This document shows positions 32,876 through 41,530 of a stretch of 64,000 nt of DNA, piece after piece. The translations under genes and the position numbers were made by a program. A model generated the notes under the pieces. The model was given only the letters and a program-made list of their open reading frames with translations. It searched no databases and was not told the origin of the DNA. Origin of the DNA: Lentisphaerae bacterium GWF2_50_93 (lineage in GTDB: Bacteria; Verrucomicrobiota; Lentisphaeria; Victivallales; GWF2-50-93); NCBI GenBank assembly GCA_001804815.1, contig MHBI01000099.1, positions 62,001 to 126,000 on the forward strand. Direction: 5' to 3'. Numbering within the stretch: position 1 is the stretch's first letter; every line of letters starts with the position of its first letter.

Positions 32876-34612
32876 ATGTCCAGCAAATCTGAGATGATCA
32901 GCAGGCTTATAGGGAAAATGACCCTGGAACAGAAGGTCGGACAATGTTTCGTCATTGGATTCACAGGCACCATGATCACCCCGGTGATCCTTGAAAGAAT
33001 CAAGAGGTATTGTCCGGCGGGAATCCGCTGCGGCCTGACATTCAGGATAAAGACCGCCTACTACGATCCCTACGCCACATCTCCGGAATTCGCACACAGG
33101 GTCATCCGGTATCCGGTCGGGACCGTGAAGGATTTTGTTCCCGGACTTCCAGTGCCTGAATGTACCAACGAGGAATACTGCGCTTTCCTCAACACTATGA
33201 AGAAGGCCTCTCTCAACAATGATCTCGGAATCCCGCTCCACATCACGATGGACATGGAAGGCGATGCGAGCGCCGACTATCCAAGGGACGGCATAAGGTT
33301 TTTCCCGTCATGCGGCGGAATAGGGCGTACAGGAGATACGAAGCTCGCGCATGATGTCGCCTGGGCGGTAGCGCGTGAACTTACTTCTCTCGGTGTCAGC
33401 TGGCTGCATTCGCCGGTTATAGATGTCAACACCGAACCAATGAATCCGGAGATAGGAATCAGGAGCTATTCCGAGAAGACCAGCGAGGTCGTGAAGTTTG
33501 TCTCTGCCGCATTGAAGGGGTTCAAGGAAGGCGGAATCGTGGCGACAGGAAAGCATTATCCAGGACGCGGCGCATCTTCCCAGGATGCGCATCATGGACT
33601 GCCGGTGATCAAGCTTTCAAGGAGGAAGATGATGGAAGACCATATCAGGCCTTATGCTGAAATGATCGAGAAGGGAGTCCCGCTTCCCTGTATAATGACC
33701 GCACATACTGCATATCCTGAGATCGATCCCTCCGGACTTCCAGCATCGCTGTCAAAGGTTTTCATCACTGACATATTGAAGAACGATCTCGGATTCAAGG
33801 GGACGGTCACCACCGATGACATCACGATGGGTGGAATTGCCGCGAAGTTCGAGATCGTCGAGGCGTGCCTCAGGTCATTGAACGCCGGAAACGATCTCAT
33901 CCTCCTGAGGGAGGAAAGTCCGCTGATCGACGAAGTCATTCCCGGACTTGTGAAGGCCGTGAAGAAAGGGCAGCTGAAGGAATCAAGGCTTGATGAAGCG
34001 ATTACGCGTACGCTGTCCGTGAAATACGACTACGGATTCTTCAAGAATGGCGGTATAAGGGATGTCAAGAAGGCGGGTGACGGCATCAGGGATCCGAAGG
34101 TCATAAATATTGCGAGATCCGCAGCGAAGAAGGTGCAGGTGATCCTCAGGGACAAGCAGAAGCTCCTGCCCGTGTCCAGGTCGAAGAAGATCCTCCTCAT
34201 CGAACAGATCAATCCACTCCACAGGCTCGTGAACACGCAGGAATGCCATCCATCCCTCCTCTGGGAGAACATGCTGAAATATTCCGACAATGTCATCAAT
34301 GTCGAGACTTCCATGGATTACAACGAAGATGATGTAAAGAGGATCAAGAGGCGTCTTGGCGAAGCTGAACTGATTGTTGCTACCAACTATTATTTCCGCA
34401 GGTCGGCCGACGGCGGCGATTTCATACAGCGCCTTCACAAGATGACCAGGAAACCGATCATCGTCGTGGCCAATACTCATTATCCGCAGGCTTTGAGCAA
34501 GGAGTTCAAGACGGTGATCCTGACTTACGGCTCATCCCCGGAATGCTACGCGGAGGCCGCGAAGGCGATATTCAATAAGCAGGTACGTGCTTTAGCATGT
34601 ACCATGTATTAA
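32876..34612 (+). CDS. Glycoside hydrolase family 3 (beta-N-acetylglucosaminidase-like)
   Basis: 578-residue GH3 enzyme. The NagZ-type loop is present in modified form as GKHYPGRGASSQDAHHGLP (near residue 223), and the nucleophile Asp lies in TVTTDDITMGG near residue 318. No signal peptide is seen, so it is cytoplasmic. It may act on amino-sugar glycosides or other beta-glycosides. TAGGAG precedes the ATG. The last ten residues (VRALACTMY at the end) are translated from a REP-like arm: the expected AAG-TAG is AAG-CAG at 34580, so the protein is probably longer than its ancestor. Confidence 0.85.
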   Translation: MSSKSEMISRLIGKMTLEQKVGQCFVIGFTGTMITPVILERIKRYCPAGIRCGLTFRIKTAYYDPYATSPEFAHRVIRYPVGTVKDFVPGLPVPECTNEEYCAFLNTMKKASLNNDLGIPLHITMDMEGDASADYPRDGIRFFPSCGGIGRTGDTKLAHDVAWAVARELTSLGVSWLHSPVIDVNTEPMNPEIGIRSYSEKTSEVVKFVSAALKGFKEGGIVATGKHYPGRGASSQDAHHGLPVIKLSRRKMMEDHIRPYAEMIEKGVPLPCIMTAHTAYPEIDPSGLPASLSKVFITDILKNDLGFKGTVTTDDITMGGIAAKFEIVEACLRSLNAGNDLILLREESPLIDEVIPGLVKAVKKGQLKESRLDEAITRTLSVKYDYGFFKNGGIRDVKKAGDGIRDPKVINIARSAAKKVQVILRDKQKLLPVSRSKKILLIEQINPLHRLVNTQECHPSLLWENMLKYSDNVINVETSMDYNEDDVKRIKRRLGEAELIVATNYYFRRSADGGDFIQRLHKMTRKPIIVVANTHYPQALSKEFKTVILTYGSSPECYAEAAKAIFNKQVRALACTMY

Positions 34613-34641
34613 GAATGGTACACCCTAAAGGGCGTACCTAC
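34579..34641. repeat. REP-like inverted pair (family A, copy 3), left arm translated
   Basis: The left arm begins GCAGGTACGTGC-TTTA-GCATGTACC (34579) and the right arm ends in GGCGTACCTAC (34641). Stem G-C pairs of copy 1 are T-A here. The left arm codes the last residues of the GH3 protein. Confidence 0.8.
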
Positions 34642-34720
34642 TTCCTTTCCGACTTCGGCGGACGGCTGCGGAGGCGGTATTTGGGAAGTAGGACTGGATA
34701 ACAGGATTTGCACGATAAAA

Positions 34721-35538
34721 ATGAAAATGTTCCTGATAATTCTTCTTTTCTATGCAGCTGACAACCTGCATGGACAGGTTGATTCCTTTACGATTTCCAC
34801 ATACAATGTCAATTACGGCAACTTCAACCAGAAGTTGATCAAGACCGCTATTGAAGGCGGAAAAAGCGACATTGTTGCGCTTCAGGAGACGAACAAGGAT
34901 GTCGAAGGTTTTCTAAAAGAGACCTTTGCAAGGCAATATCCCTCAATGAATTTTATTGGTAACAAGGATGAGCATCCTGCCGAACGTTTCGGTTTTATGT
35001 CAAAGTATCCGTTGAAATCATTAGGCTTTATCAGGCCGAAAGCTGGAATGTTTGGTTCATATGTCGCGATAATTGTCATGAATGGGAGGAAAGTGCAGAT
35101 TGTGAACGTGCATTTGCAACCGGCAAGATTGGGCAAGGACAAGGGCTCGCGGAAAATCTTGCGGCACTTGCATCATCAGATGAAATTCATATCAAGGAGA
35201 TCGGGAATATAATTGACAATATTGACAGAAAACTTCCGACAATCATTCTGGGAGATTTCAATTCACTCTCGACATACAGGACATATGCGTTAATGAAGGA
35301 CAGCGGCTTTTTCGACTGTGCGGCGATGCTATCGGATAATCCTGACACCTTGCATACCTGGAGATGGAGGCTCAAGAATGACATTGAGATTCCAGCAAGG
35401 ATAGATTATGTCTTTTGTAATGATGCGCTGATGCCAAAGGTCATGAAAATCGAAAAAGAAACTGGTTCTGACCACTTCTTTGTAACCGTGGAAATGGAAT
35501 TCAAGAAGTCGTTGAAGCGGGAAGAAAACAAGAAATAA
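34721..35538 (+). pseudogene. Endonuclease/exonuclease/phosphatase-family protein, frameshifted
   Basis: Two frames encode one EEP-fold protein: 34721 to about 35130 (signal peptide, then STYNVNYGNFNQKLIKTAIE and VALQETNKD) and about 35134 to 35538 in the -1 frame (LPTIILGDFNSLSTYRTYAL, RIDYVFCND, GSDHFFVTVEM). All catalytic motifs (N, E, GDFNS, D, SDH) survive across the two frames. Loss of one G from a G-run near 35131-35133 would explain the shift. Either a recent mutation or a sequencing error. The intact product would be an exported phosphodiesterase or nuclease of about 272 residues. Confidence 0.8.
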
Positions 35539-35572
35539 TTGCCGGCAAGATGCCGGCGTTCCGATGTGGAAA

Positions 35573-35601
35573 ATAAATTTTTCCGTTCCGGAAAAATTTA
35601 T
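35573..35601. repeat. A+T-rich hairpin between convergent genes
   Basis: ATAAATTTTTCC pairs perfectly with GGAAAAATTTAT around GTTCC. The TAA stop of the AraC gene (minus strand, 35600-35598) lies in the right arm. Just before it GCCGGC-AAGAT-GCCGGC forms another small palindrome. Confidence 0.75.
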
Positions 35602-36440
35602 AAGTCGTCCTTAGGACGACGTCCGCGTATCTTCCTGTACTGGCGGCTGAAGTAGTTGCTGTCTGCAAAGCCCGATGCGAACGCGGCTTCCTTTACTGAC
35701 ATGTCTCCGGTCTTCAGAAGCTTTGATGCGTGCGAAATCCGCAGGCGGAGCTGGTAGTCGATCGGCGAGAATCCGGTGGATTTCTTGAACGATCTGAAAA
35801 ACGAGCTGCGCGACATTGAGGACATCTTCAGGAGACGCGGGATATCCAGGGGCTCTCGGAAATGACGTTCGATATGGCTTATGACGTTCGCGAACTTCAG
35901 CATGGGGCTCTGGTCCTTCTCGTACATCTTCGAATAGCATCTGGAAAGGAATCCTGCGAGCCTCATGAAATGCGCCGTAGCCATGAACTCGTATCCAGGG
36001 GTATGCCGTCTGGTCTCATTTATGATGTCCTCGATTATTCCTGAGACGTGGGCGAGCTGCTCCGGAGTCAGCTGGAGACGGTGCTCGAAGCGTGCCTGTC
36101 CCCGTATCTCCGGCTGGATCATGAAGAGGGCATGGTATCCTGGAAGCTTCTTGAGTTCGCTCCTGGGCATGTTCATGGCGTCCAGATGGAAGAGGATGTT
36201 CACAAGATGCATGTTCGAGGTTTCGCGGTATCCGTGGCTCCGCCCCTTGCGTATGATGAACACGTCTCCGGCCGATATCTCATAGGACTCGTTGTCGGTG
36301 AAATGTACTCCCTTGCCGCGCTGGATTATCACAAGCTCGTCGAAGCCGTGTCCGTGCAGGTTCACAGGCCCCTGGGGGTACTGCAAGTTTATGACAAGAG
36401 GAAGCTCCTCCGGCAAATATCGCTGCAATTGATTCTTCAT
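35598..36440 (-). CDS. AraC-family regulator with cupin sensor domain
   Basis: 280-residue transcription factor: N-terminal cupin-like sugar sensor (about 20-110, VNLHGHGFDELVIIQRGKG) and C-terminal double helix-turn-helix (about 180-278, SSFFRSFKKSTGFSPIDYQL and VKEAAFASGFADSNYFSRQY). This is the RhaS/RhaR layout. It is divergently transcribed from the GH106-like glycosidase gene and should activate it in response to a released sugar, by analogy rhamnose. The 114-bp gap between them would hold the operator. Confidence 0.87.
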   Translation of the reverse strand: MKNQLQRYLPEELPLVINLQYPQGPVNLHGHGFDELVIIQRGKGVHFTDNESYEISAGDVFIIRKGRSHGYRETSNMHLVNILFHLDAMNMPRSELKKLPGYHALFMIQPEIRGQARFEHRLQLTPEQLAHVSGIIEDIINETRRHTPGYEFMATAHFMRLAGFLSRCYSKMYEKDQSPMLKFANVISHIERHFREPLDIPRLLKMSSMSRSSFFRSFKKSTGFSPIDYQLRLRISHASKLLKTGDMSVKEAAFASGFADSNYFSRQYRKIRGRRPKDDL

Positions 36441-36554
36441 GCTGAGATTATCATGCTATTAATTGATACTTGAGTTAAGGAAAGCATTATACTTCCAGCT
36501 AAGATATAGTGCAAGATCAAAAGGCACTAATGTGCTTAAAGAAAGGAAATATGG

Positions 36555-39500
36555 ATGAAAGACAATAATGGAAAGTTCATGAATCCCGACTCCCAGTACC
36601 GCGGCAAGCCATTCTGGGCATGGAACGGGAAGCTCCAGGAGCACGAGCTCCGCAGGCAGCTCGACGTGATGAAGGAGATGGGCCTCGGCGGTGCGTTCAT
36701 GCATTCTCGGACAGGACTCAATACTGCTTATCTCTCAGATGAATGGTTCAATCTGGTCAAGGCCTGCGCCGACCAGTGCAAGAAGAATGGAATGGAAGCC
36801 TGGATGTACGACGAGGACCGCTGGCCCTCCGGCGCCGCAGGCGGACTCGTCACCAAGAACCCCAAATACCGCATGCGCATGCTCAAGATGACAGCCTCTG
36901 ATGCCAAGGACTACAAAACCGAGGGCGGAGAACTCGCTGTATTCGTCGCAAAGATGGAAGGCAACACGCTGCTGAGCTACAGGAAGGCTAAATCAGCAAG
37001 GAAGCCGGATGCAGAAAAGGGCGAAAGGATCCTGTCGTTCAAGATCCATCTCGAGGACAATTCACCGTGGTACAATGGATTCACATATCTGGACACCATG
37101 TCCGACGACGCAGTAAAACAGTTCATCAAGACCACCCACGAGGCATACGCGAAGAACTGCAGGAAGGATTTCGGCAAGCTCATGCCGGGAATATTCACCG
37201 ACGAACCGAACTACGGACATCTCTCCGCAAGCAAGAACACCTCCAAGATTCCATGGACCGGCAAGCTCATTCAGACTTTTAAGAAACACTATGGCTACGA
37301 TCTGGCCGACAAGCTTCCGGAAGTAGTCTTCAGGATGGGGGACGAGGATTTCTCAAAGGCCCGGCACGATTACTTTGAGACATGCACTTCCCTTTTCACA
37401 GGCAATTTCGGCAAGAAGATCTACGACTGGTGCGACAAGAACAAGGTTGCTTTTACAGGGCACGTTCTTTCAGAGGAAAACCTGCAGTCCCAGACGCGCG
37501 TGGTCGGCGCCGCCATGCGTTTCTACGAATACATGCAGGCTCCCGGAATCGACATCCTCTGTGCGCAGGGACTGAGCCGAGAGGGTGGCAGGGATCCTGA
37601 ATATCTTACGGCCAAGCAGTGCAGCTCGGTTCTCGACCAGTTCGGCAGGAAATGGATGCTCAGCGAACTCTATGGTTGCACAGGCTGGCATTTCACGTTC
37701 GCGGAACACAAGGCTGTTGGAGACTGGCAGGCCGCTCTCGGCGTCAACCTCCGCTGCCAGCATCTCTCCTGGTACACGATGGAAGGCGAGGCGAAACGCG
37801 ATTATCCCGCATCCATATTCTTCCATTCACCGTGGTGGAGGGACTATACGGTCGTCGAGGACTATTTCTCCAGGGTCAACTTCATGCTCACGCAGGGCAG
37901 GGCGGTCCGGGATGTCGCGGTGATACATCCGATCGAAAGCGCCTGGGGCGTGGCATACCAGCAACTTGTTGAATGCGGCTGGGATTTCCCCCAGGGCAAG
38001 GATGGCGACAAGAGGCAGCCGGCGATCACCCTTGACGAGAATCTCAAGAAGGTCCAGCAGATCCTCCTCGAGGAGCATTTCGATTTCGAATATGTCGACG
38101 AGGACATACTTGCACGCCACGGTGCGGTGAAGAACGGCAAGTTCAACCTGATAAAATCCTCATACAGCACTGTCATTGTTCCTCCTGCATACACGCTGAG
38201 GAAGAGCACATGCGAGATGCTTGCGAAATTCGCAGAGGCGGGTGGAAAAGTGATCTTCGTGGAGCCGACACCGTCATATGTCAACGCTGAAAAATGCGAC
38301 TGCATCAAAGGAATTCTTGCGAAATCCGCAATAATTCCTTTGGACAAGGAAGCACTGTTGAAGGCGATATCAAAAGACAAGGCGATAAGGAAGATATCCG
38401 TCAAGACAGCCGACGGCAAGGAATACAATCCTTGCCTCTACATGATGAGGCAGGACAAGGGCGGACGCACGGTCGTCTTCATCTGCCATACGCTTCAGGA
38501 CAAGGATTCCGGCGAGGTCACAGTCGAGATCCCGGCAGACGGAGTGGTCCAGGAATGGGATGCGATAACAGGTGATGTTTATCTGGCCGATGCACAGAAG
38601 ACTTCTTCAGGCGTGAAGATCAATACAGTGCTTTACGGTTATGGGAGCAGGCTTTTCGTCGTTGATCCGAAGGCTGATGCGTCGCTCAAGAAGCGTGCGG
38701 GCTCGAAGGACGGCAACAGGAAGAAGATAGAGTGTGGAACGATGAATATCTTCAGGGACGAACCAAATGCGTTCCCTCTGGATGTTCCTGAATATTCCAT
38801 AGACGGCGGAGAGTGGAAGAAGGCGAAGGACATACTGAAAGTCGACGATGCCATTCGTGATTTCGCGAAATGGGCGCACCGCGGCGGGGCGATGTGCCAG
38901 CCATGGGCGCAGAAGGAGACCTCGGAATCGAAGAAGGTAAATGTCGGACTGAAATACACCTTTGAAATCGAGGACGTGCCGAACAGCCCTTGCCATCTTG
39001 TAATGGAAAGGCCTGAGAAGTTCTCCGTGGTCCTCAACGGTACTGAGCTCAAGCATGACGAGGGCCAAGGCTGGTGGATCGACAATTCATTCAAGAGGAT
39101 TCTTGTCCCGGCAAGAATCCTGACAAAAGGCAGGAATGAATTAATTTTGACAACCAGGTATGGGCAGAAGGACAATCTTGAGGCCATGTACTTCACTGGA
39201 GAATTCGGATTCAAGTGGGTCAACGGCGTAAAACCGGTCATAACCAAGCTTCCGACGACGCTCAAGATCGGCGACTGGTGTGAACAGGGATTCGCGTGCT
39301 ACTCCGGTGCGATGACATATTCGATGGAACTCGACATCAACGCCGAACCCGGGAAGAAGGTCGTGATTGAAGTTCCCGAATGGAAAGGTGCGCTAGTGAA
39401 GGTGCATGTGAACGGCAAAAAGGCCGGCAATATCGCCTGGAAGCCATACGAGATAGACATCACCAACTTTGTCGTAAAAGGCAAAAACAAGGTCGAGATC

Positions 39501-39668
39501 GAGGTTGTCGGCACAAGAAGGAATCTTCTCGGGCCTCTGCATCATGGCGAGAAATTTCCGAACTGGACCGGTCCGTGGGAGTTCAAGAATGAGCAGAAAT
39601 GGATCAACGAGTACGTCAGGTTCCCATATGGCCTGATGGGCGAACCGTCCATCTCGGTGAGGGAGTAG
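36555..39668 (+). CDS. GH106-like glycoside hydrolase (alpha-L-rhamnosidase type)
   Basis: 1037-residue glycosidase. The opening PFWAWNGKLQEHELRRQLDV followed by GGAFMHSRTGL and MYDEDRWPSGAAGG is the pattern of GH106 and related families. A central barrel, a GATase-like domain (about 520-650, YSTVIVPPAYTLRKSTCEML) and C-terminal beta-sandwich carbohydrate-binding-like domains follow. No signal peptide is apparent, so action is intracellular unless exported otherwise. GAAAGGAA lies ahead of the ATG. Paired divergently with the AraC regulator. It ends GAGTAG, where the TAG might again be a repeat foot, though that hairpin is weak. Confidence 0.82.
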   Translation: MKDNNGKFMNPDSQYRGKPFWAWNGKLQEHELRRQLDVMKEMGLGGAFMHSRTGLNTAYLSDEWFNLVKACADQCKKNGMEAWMYDEDRWPSGAAGGLVTKNPKYRMRMLKMTASDAKDYKTEGGELAVFVAKMEGNTLLSYRKAKSARKPDAEKGERILSFKIHLEDNSPWYNGFTYLDTMSDDAVKQFIKTTHEAYAKNCRKDFGKLMPGIFTDEPNYGHLSASKNTSKIPWTGKLIQTFKKHYGYDLADKLPEVVFRMGDEDFSKARHDYFETCTSLFTGNFGKKIYDWCDKNKVAFTGHVLSEENLQSQTRVVGAAMRFYEYMQAPGIDILCAQGLSREGGRDPEYLTAKQCSSVLDQFGRKWMLSELYGCTGWHFTFAEHKAVGDWQAALGVNLRCQHLSWYTMEGEAKRDYPASIFFHSPWWRDYTVVEDYFSRVNFMLTQGRAVRDVAVIHPIESAWGVAYQQLVECGWDFPQGKDGDKRQPAITLDENLKKVQQILLEEHFDFEYVDEDILARHGAVKNGKFNLIKSSYSTVIVPPAYTLRKSTCEMLAKFAEAGGKVIFVEPTPSYVNAEKCDCIKGILAKSAIIPLDKEALLKAISKDKAIRKISVKTADGKEYNPCLYMMRQDKGGRTVVFICHTLQDKDSGEVTVEIPADGVVQEWDAITGDVYLADAQKTSSGVKINTVLYGYGSRLFVVDPKADASLKKRAGSKDGNRKKIECGTMNIFRDEPNAFPLDVPEYSIDGGEWKKAKDILKVDDAIRDFAKWAHRGGAMCQPWAQKETSESKKVNVGLKYTFEIEDVPNSPCHLVMERPEKFSVVLNGTELKHDEGQGWWIDNSFKRILVPARILTKGRNELILTTRYGQKDNLEAMYFTGEFGFKWVNGVKPVITKLPTTLKIGDWCEQGFACYSGAMTYSMELDINAEPGKKVVIEVPEWKGALVKVHVNGKKAGNIAWKPYEIDITNFVVKGKNKVEIEVVGTRRNLLGPLHHGEKFPNWTGPWEFKNEQKWINEYVRFPYGLMGEPSISVRE

Positions 39669-39718
39669 TTCCGAAACGGAGAATCGGTGGGCCGGAGAAA
39701 CGGCGAAACATTGAACAA

Positions 39719-39755
39719 GAGCCCGCCATGGCATTAGCTGTGGCGGGTTCTTTAT
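39719..39755 (+). terminator. Terminator after the GH106-like gene
   Basis: GAGCCCGCCA (39719-39728) pairs with TGGCGGGTTC (39741-39750; one G-T wobble) followed by TTTATT. Confidence 0.8.
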
Positions 39756-39836
39756 TGCATGGGTTTGACGTAGGGATGGGCCCAGGTTGCCTATGGCGCC
39801 GCCGCAGGAGCCTGCCGGACTTAAGGTTTTTCGCTT

Positions 39837-39908
39837 GTAGTAGCGCATGTTTGCGCGTTCTTAACGGAATCTCAAAAGACTGAAGAACGCGCAAACATGC
39901 GCTACTAC
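39837..39908. repeat. REP-like inverted pair (family B, full copy)
   Basis: Two perfectly complementary 26-bp arms (39837-39862, GTAGTAGCGCATGTTTGCGC start; 39883-39908) enclose a 20-nt spacer. Each arm has GTAG at its foot. One arm is found at 12073-12098 and a shortened one at 62427-62442. Confidence 0.85.
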
Positions 39909-39962
39909 GAACAAATTCAGCCATTTCTGGACTCATTTATAAGTCCGACAGGCTCCGCAGGC

Positions 39963-40021
39963 GGGTAAACTTTAGCCTGTACCATGAATTTAGAATGGAA
40001 AACCTTAAAAGGCGTACCTGC
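39963..40021. repeat. REP-like inverted pair (family A, degenerate copy 4)
   Basis: GGGTAAACTTTAGCCTGTAC (39963) and the inverted AAAAGGCGTACCTGC (to 40021) are recognisable but several stem positions no longer pair. Confidence 0.6.
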
Positions 40022-40215
40022 TTTATTACGGTTGCGCAGCAATCCGATGGAGTGCTGTAACAAAGTTACAGCTTTACATTGCTATGATGCAGTCCGGTCA
40101 AGGCGAAAAAGCGGTGACTTCGCGCGCCCGGCATAGCCTTGGCGACGGCGGGTCACGCGCACTCCATGGGAATGCTGACGCATTCGTAATGCCGCTGATC
40201 TTTATCCAAACATGC

Positions 40216-40470
40216 CTATTTCCTCCTGGAGGACAGCAGGTATGAAATGAAATCCAGCAGTCCGGCGAATTTGTATTTGCCATCGACGTATTTCTCTATG
40301 ACGTAGAAGCAGAAGTAGTAGAACCTGCAGAAAGCCCAGATCGTAATGGCGAGAAGAACAGCAGTCCGCCAGTCCGGATGGAGCGCGATGATGATGGCGG
40401 TTCCGGCAGTTCCCAATGCAAGGAACAGGAATCCCTTCAGATAGATGAGATGTTTTGATTTAAGGTCCAT
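40216..40470 (-). CDS. Small membrane protein, 84 residues
   Basis: Unrecognised protein with two hydrophobic segments (about residues 9-30, YLKGFLFLALGTAGTAIIIA, and 36-56, AVLLAITIWAFCRFYYFCFY) and a basic C-terminus (YLLSSRRK). The ATG at 40470 has no strong ribosome site. The upstream 54-residue frame overlaps its first 34 bases, so translation may be coupled. Confidence 0.65.
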   Translation of the reverse strand: MDLKSKHLIYLKGFLFLALGTAGTAIIIALHPDWRTAVLLAITIWAFCRFYYFCFYVIEKYVDGKYKFAGLLDFISYLLSSRRK

Positions 40471-40601
40471 GTCGTGCTGCTTGGTTCAGTCTTCAGTTCA
40501 GCCCCGGTGAAAAAGAAAAATGCGAAGATTGACAGGATGATTATCAGGATAAAGATCAGGCATCCGCATCCGGCGCAGCCAAGGAGGAAGAATTTTTTCA
40601 T
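40437..40601 (-). CDS. Cys-rich membrane peptide, 54 residues
   Basis: Short frame starting MKKFFLLGCAGCGCLIFILI, followed by a strongly hydrophobic segment to residue 32 and a polar tail. Three Cys in GCAGCGC near the N-terminus stand out. AAGGAT lies eight to twelve nt upstream of the ATG at 40601. It overlaps the next gene by 34 bases in another frame. It could be a real small membrane protein whose first Cys is lipidated, though the lipobox is poor. Confidence 0.5.
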   Translation of the reverse strand: MKKFFLLGCAGCGCLIFILIIILSIFAFFFFTGAELKTEPSSTTWTLNQNISSI

Positions 40602-40652
40602 TTATGCGTTATCCTTGCTTATAAAATCTGTTTCATTTATGAAATTATAAAC

Positions 40653-40676
40653 AGGCAGGAATGCCTGTCCTACTTC
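40653..40676. repeat. REP-like hairpin (family I) ending in a stop codon
   Basis: On the minus strand GAAGTAGG is followed by ACAGGCA-TTCC-TGCCTGT. The TAG is the stop codon of the CGGC gene. Related units at about 60280-60352 read with A-T in place of one G-C stem pair. Confidence 0.7.
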
Positions 40677-41077
40677 TCATATACTCCGGAAGCCCGTCTT
40701 TCCTCGGCCTTCTTGGAGACGTGGGTGTCAAGGCTGAGTTTCATGCCGAGACCGTTTATGAGCCTGGTGATGTAGTCGAGGTTGGGGCATTTTGAACCGT
40801 GATAGTTGTCCTTGGTGATGCAGGAAGCCAGCTTTACCAGGATCTCGTCCTTCTCGATGTTGTCGAACTTCTTCGCCTTCTGGGCGAGAAGTGCGAGCTT
40901 TCTGTGGATGGCCTTGCCACAGCACCCGCCGCAGGAGATGTTCAACTTCCTGGTGTTCTTGTCGTAGTCGATCTTTTCAAAGCCGCCGGTCTTGTTTACG
41001 AACGCCCTGTCGCAGAAGAACCCCGGACACCGTTCAAGCGTGATGTCGCACTGCACTATCGCTATCAGTTTGATCAT
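40670..41077 (-). CDS. CGGC-domain protein
   Basis: 135-residue protein of the CGGC family, named for the Cys-Gly-Gly-Cys motif seen here as SCGGCCGK near residue 51. An N-terminal IVQCDITLERCPGFFC and a later GSKCPNLDYI supply further Cys, so metal or redox binding is likely. The family is common in anaerobes and has no firm function. The product ends ...YEK and its TAG stop comes from the GTAG foot of a palindrome. Confidence 0.8.
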   Translation of the reverse strand: MIKLIAIVQCDITLERCPGFFCDRAFVNKTGGFEKIDYDKNTRKLNISCGGCCGKAIHRKLALLAQKAKKFDNIEKDEILVKLASCITKDNYHGSKCPNLDYITRLINGLGMKLSLDTHVSKKAEERRASGVYEK

Positions 41078-41139
41078 GTATGCCTTCTTATATGTATTAG
41101 GGTAAACTTATTATAAAGAATATCCGCCACGGAGATTCT

Positions 41140-41505
41140 TTATTCTTCCAGCCATTCCATGGCTTTTGCCTTGTCCTTCGAATCGAAGTGCCTGACATCG
41201 GCCTTGACGAAATGGCTTGCGATCTTCGGGGCGACCGTCAGGAGTTTGCTGTCGGAGACGGCTGCGACTTTCTTGATATTCCTGTGGTGGTCCCTGACGA
41301 ACTTGAAGTGAGCGAGCATGGCCGCGAAATTCTCCCATCCGGGAAACTTGTCGCCGGGGCAGAGCATGAGCCCGTTCAATCCGCCTTTCTCTTCGATGTA
41401 TGGATCCACCTCTTTTGCGAGATCCGCAAAATCCGCCGCCTGCAGCGGACCATGCGGCATTACTACGAGGATTCCCTTGTCCTTCAGAAGTTCGAATGTG
41501 ACCAT
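41140..41505 (-). CDS. SpoIIAA-like (STAS-fold) protein
   Basis: 121-residue protein of the SpoIIAA-like family (DUF3478), with a STAS-type alpha/beta fold: ILVVMPHGPLQAADFADLAK at the start and DVRHFDSKDKAKAMEWLEE at the end. Members may bind lipid-like ligands or act as small regulatory modules; no partner is evident here. It stands between the CGGC gene and a toxin module on the same strand, with enough spacing for its own promoter. Confidence 0.78.
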   Translation of the reverse strand: MVTFELLKDKGILVVMPHGPLQAADFADLAKEVDPYIEEKGGLNGLMLCPGDKFPGWENFAAMLAHFKFVRDHHRNIKKVAAVSDSKLLTVAPKIASHFVKADVRHFDSKDKAKAMEWLEE

Positions 41506-41530
41506 TAGAGCCCCCTTTTATATGTTCTCT

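Larger units (their letters stand above)
39669..40215. other. 547-bp gene-free region with terminator and repeats
   Basis: No gene is seen. Contents are a terminator, one perfect family-B inverted pair, a degenerate family-A pair and a GCTGTAAC-AAA-GTTACAGC hairpin (40055-40073). The 40075-40215 part shows nothing I can name. Confidence 0.6.
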
